A DNA stretch of 64,000 bases from Polyodon spathula (taxonomy: Eukaryota; Chordata; Actinopteri; Acipenseriformes; Polyodontidae): the NCBI RefSeq assembly GCF_017654505.1, contig NC_054543.1, positions 29,371,525-29,435,524 of the forward strand, read 5' to 3'. Position 1 is the stretch's first letter, and each line of letters opens with the position of its first letter. This document shows, one piece after another, positions 62,109 to 64,000 of the stretch. The notes under the pieces were generated by a model. It searched no databases. It was not told where the DNA came from and saw only the letters and a list, made by a program, of their open reading frames with translations. The translations under genes and the position numbers were made by a program.

Positions 62109-62298
62109 ATCAAGTGGTTGAAGAAAGTGAGAATATCCATATCCTGAAGGACAAGGGGCTCCACTATTTAATTATCTCCCATGTCAGCAATGAGAATGAA
62201 GGCTTCTACACCGTTATAGCCAAGAACAGCCATGGAGAGACTGAGTGCTCAGCTGAGCTATATGTGCAGGAGCCTCGCCCAGCTATCTCCTTACAAAT
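62109..62298 (+). CDS. speg: SPEG coding exon 13 (Ig domain, second half)
   Basis: The 190-bp exon (TCTCACAG acceptor, AAAT|GTAAGA donor) encodes residues 1125-1187: DQVVEESENIHI, KGLHYLIISHVSNENEGFYT, VIAKNSHGETECSAELYV, QEPRP. The F-strand position that is normally cysteine is Val (GFYTVIA); mammalian SPEG also has Val there as recalled. It exits in phase 2. Confidence 0.95.
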
Positions 62299-63840
62299 GT
62301 AAGAAATCTCTCATATCCATAAGGGTTAGTATGAACTTCAGATACTACTGTCTTTCTGCCCTATTATTGGTCAATGCAGTGAGACAAAGCTGAGAAGAAA
62401 GTCCCTGACACCCTGGCTATAATACTGTTTCTTACCCATTTTAGAATTCTGGTTTAAATAAACGGTCATGGAAACTAATGTGTGGGGACCAAGAAAGCTC
62501 CAGTCAAGTTGGAGAGATGAGTTTTGTAAAATAGTTGATCTCGATATTATTGCTGTAAAAAAAGACAAACAAACCCCACTAGGCAGGGGATGTCAAAAAA
62601 TGGACATTAATTCACCAGCAAACCCTGGAGAGGATCTTGTATTTTCAGTTATTAAGGGATAAAACCAGTGAACCACTGTGGCAAAGTGGTGAATACGTGC
62701 AGGTGAGTGCAGTGCAGAGTGGATAAATGACACAGACGATGATATACAGGTGCAAGGGTGTTTATTAAATTAATTCAATGTCCAGAGCCTTATAGCAAAC
62801 CTGCAAATAATAATAATGTTGGAAGTGGTACAGCGGCGTGTATCACTTCTGATTATAATCCCACGGGTTTGACCCATAACTCAAAGTCCAGTTCTTTCAC
62901 CCACACAAAACACAAAACACAGTCACAGTTCCGACAGTGTATAATTTTGTGCTCGTGGTGCAAAAGACAGTTCCTGTAGTGTAAAAGGTGAGTGGTGATA
63001 TCCGGGTTTTATGCTGGCCTGCGGCTGCAGCTCCGGATCGTGCTCAGTATTCTTGGTGAGAAACGACACACAAGACAAACAGTGTTAATACACAGACAAG
63101 CAGAACACTCACGGTTTTTTGTATACACAAGACAGGCTCCTTCTTGGTTATTTGGCTTAACCTTATGCAAAGGAACAGATCACAAACCCACGCCCCCCCT
63201 ATTCATACCCTTGCCCATGACCCCTAGGTTAACGAATGCATCTGCTCCTCCAATCCTCAGATGCCACGCCGTTTACCGTCCGGGTCAGTGAGCTTGGGTG
63301 CCGTAGCTCCGCCCCTTTCCTAAACGGCCGACTTCCACTTACCCTTCGGAATAAATTGTCTTGCCATTTGTTTAAGGTTACTCTGTTCCTTCTTTCTAGT
63401 GCCCTCACCGGTTGGGAAGGAGATCTAACATCAAGCGTCATTCGATCTCTGTCACAACCACACACTTGTTCAGTTGTTAATTTAGTTGATACATCGCAGA
63501 ACAAAACCGTAATCTCCACTTGATTTAGATTTCCGATGGTGTGGCTGCAGTAATTACGCCATGGCTTCTTCAACCCAGACCCCTGCCACATGGGCACTAT
63601 AGGCATCTATTGAAATGTTTCCTAAAGCCAGTTGTGCATTACAATGAGTTATATCCATTTCATTGAAAAATAGTTTTTCTTCACAAAATACAAAGGGGTC
63701 GTATCATTAAATTAATTTATCAAAGTGTGTGAAAGTGATTAATTACACAAATACAACAAGTGTTTCCCAATGGATGCAAATAAAAGTGCTTTTAGCATAT
63801 CCTGTAACTGCAGTCTTGCTGTGTTAACTTTTACTGGCAG
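62299..63840 (+). other. speg: SPEG intron 13
   Basis: The intron (GTAAGA...CTGGCAG) contains the solo LTR at 62677-63456. Nothing else was recognised. Confidence 0.88.
62677..63456 (-). mobile_element. Solo LTR, family shared with 58221 (copy 2)
   Basis: Ends TGTGGCAAAGTGG and GATCTCTGTCACA, flanked by perfect 5-bp duplications ACCAC (62672-62676 and 63457-63461). AATAAA on the minus strand at 62761-62766. It is 780 bp and in the same orientation as copy 1, with scattered substitutions between them. Confidence 0.92.
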
Positions 63841-64000
63841 TGCAAAGCTGGAGAAGATGCCTTCGATCCCTGAGGAGCCGGAGGTTCCCGAGAGCGAGGT
63901 GGAGCGGTTCACCATGCCGGACTTTGTTAAACCACTCCACGACATGGACGTGGTTGAGGGCAAGGAGGCTGTTCTCAAGTGCAAGGTGGCGGGCCTGCCC
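63841..64000 (+). CDS. speg: SPEG coding exon 14 (partial; next Ig domain begins)
   Basis: The exon starts after TTACTGGCAG and is open to the window edge. It encodes [19 protein letters not shown], then [31 protein letters not shown], residues 1188-1241. [13 protein letters not shown] is recalled as identical in mammalian SPEG. The last bases code for the B-C strands of an Ig domain that continues outside the window. Confidence 0.94.

Overview
This is an animal, almost certainly vertebrate, genomic window. It holds a spliced gene with canonical GT-AG introns (one is GC-AG), long introns packed with (AC)n, (AT)n and (GT)n microsatellites, and a transposon mix typical of fish: several Tc1/mariner elements, hAT and Harbinger-like remnants, a DIRS-like retrotransposon and many solo LTRs. 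A ray-finned fish fits best; a non-teleost such as a sturgeon or paddlefish is my guess from the repeat mix and is not demonstrated.

The only host gene I can support is SPEG (striated muscle preferentially expressed protein kinase) on the + strand, entering at about 9.9 kb and running off the right edge. I trace 14 coding exons (9871-9903, 14620-14662, 21464-21568, 25677-26040, 31337-32946, 34551-34694, 35958-36140, 49802-50007, 50481-50569, 51081-51256, 59863-60123, 61666-61824, 62109-62298, 63841-64000). Every exon junction keeps phase, and together they give 1241 in-frame codons. They encode an alternative SPEG N terminus, a long Ser/Pro-rich linker with a glutamine-rich tract, then four Ig domains and the start of a fifth. 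The fibronectin and two kinase domains of SPEG lie beyond the window. An internal methionine in exon 8 matches the start of the short mammalian APEG-1 isoform, and the intron before it contains a possible internal promoter.

Layout. 1-9 kb: upstream region (or an intron of a longer isoform) with an LTR-like end, a LINE reverse transcriptase remnant, a Tc1 remnant, a hAT element with target duplication and a solo LTR. 9.2-9.9 kb: first exon. 9.9-31.3 kb: exons 1-4 in repeat-rich introns, including a decayed Harbinger-like element, two copies of a palindromic element, a SINE nested in an inverted-repeat element, a 150-bp (GT)n and a hAT-type MITE. 31.3-36.1 kb: large exon 5 and the first Ig domain, with a hAT transposase fossil and a solo LTR in the introns. 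36.1-49.8 kb: a 13.7-kb intron filled by a composite retroelement (DIRS-like plus gag-like zinc knuckle plus minisatellite), a Tc1 broken by a solo LTR, and a three-level nest (inverted-repeat element > Tc1 > solo LTR). 49.8-64 kb: exons 8-14, another Tc1, a LINE tail, a small MITE and three more solo LTRs.

The most unusual points are the nested insertions (the same LTR family landed in the terminal repeats of two different Tc1 elements), the GC-AG intron inside an Ig domain, the 43-bp second exon of the alternative N terminus, and the possible APEG-1-like internal promoter. I found no rRNA, tRNA gene, CRISPR array or prokaryotic feature.
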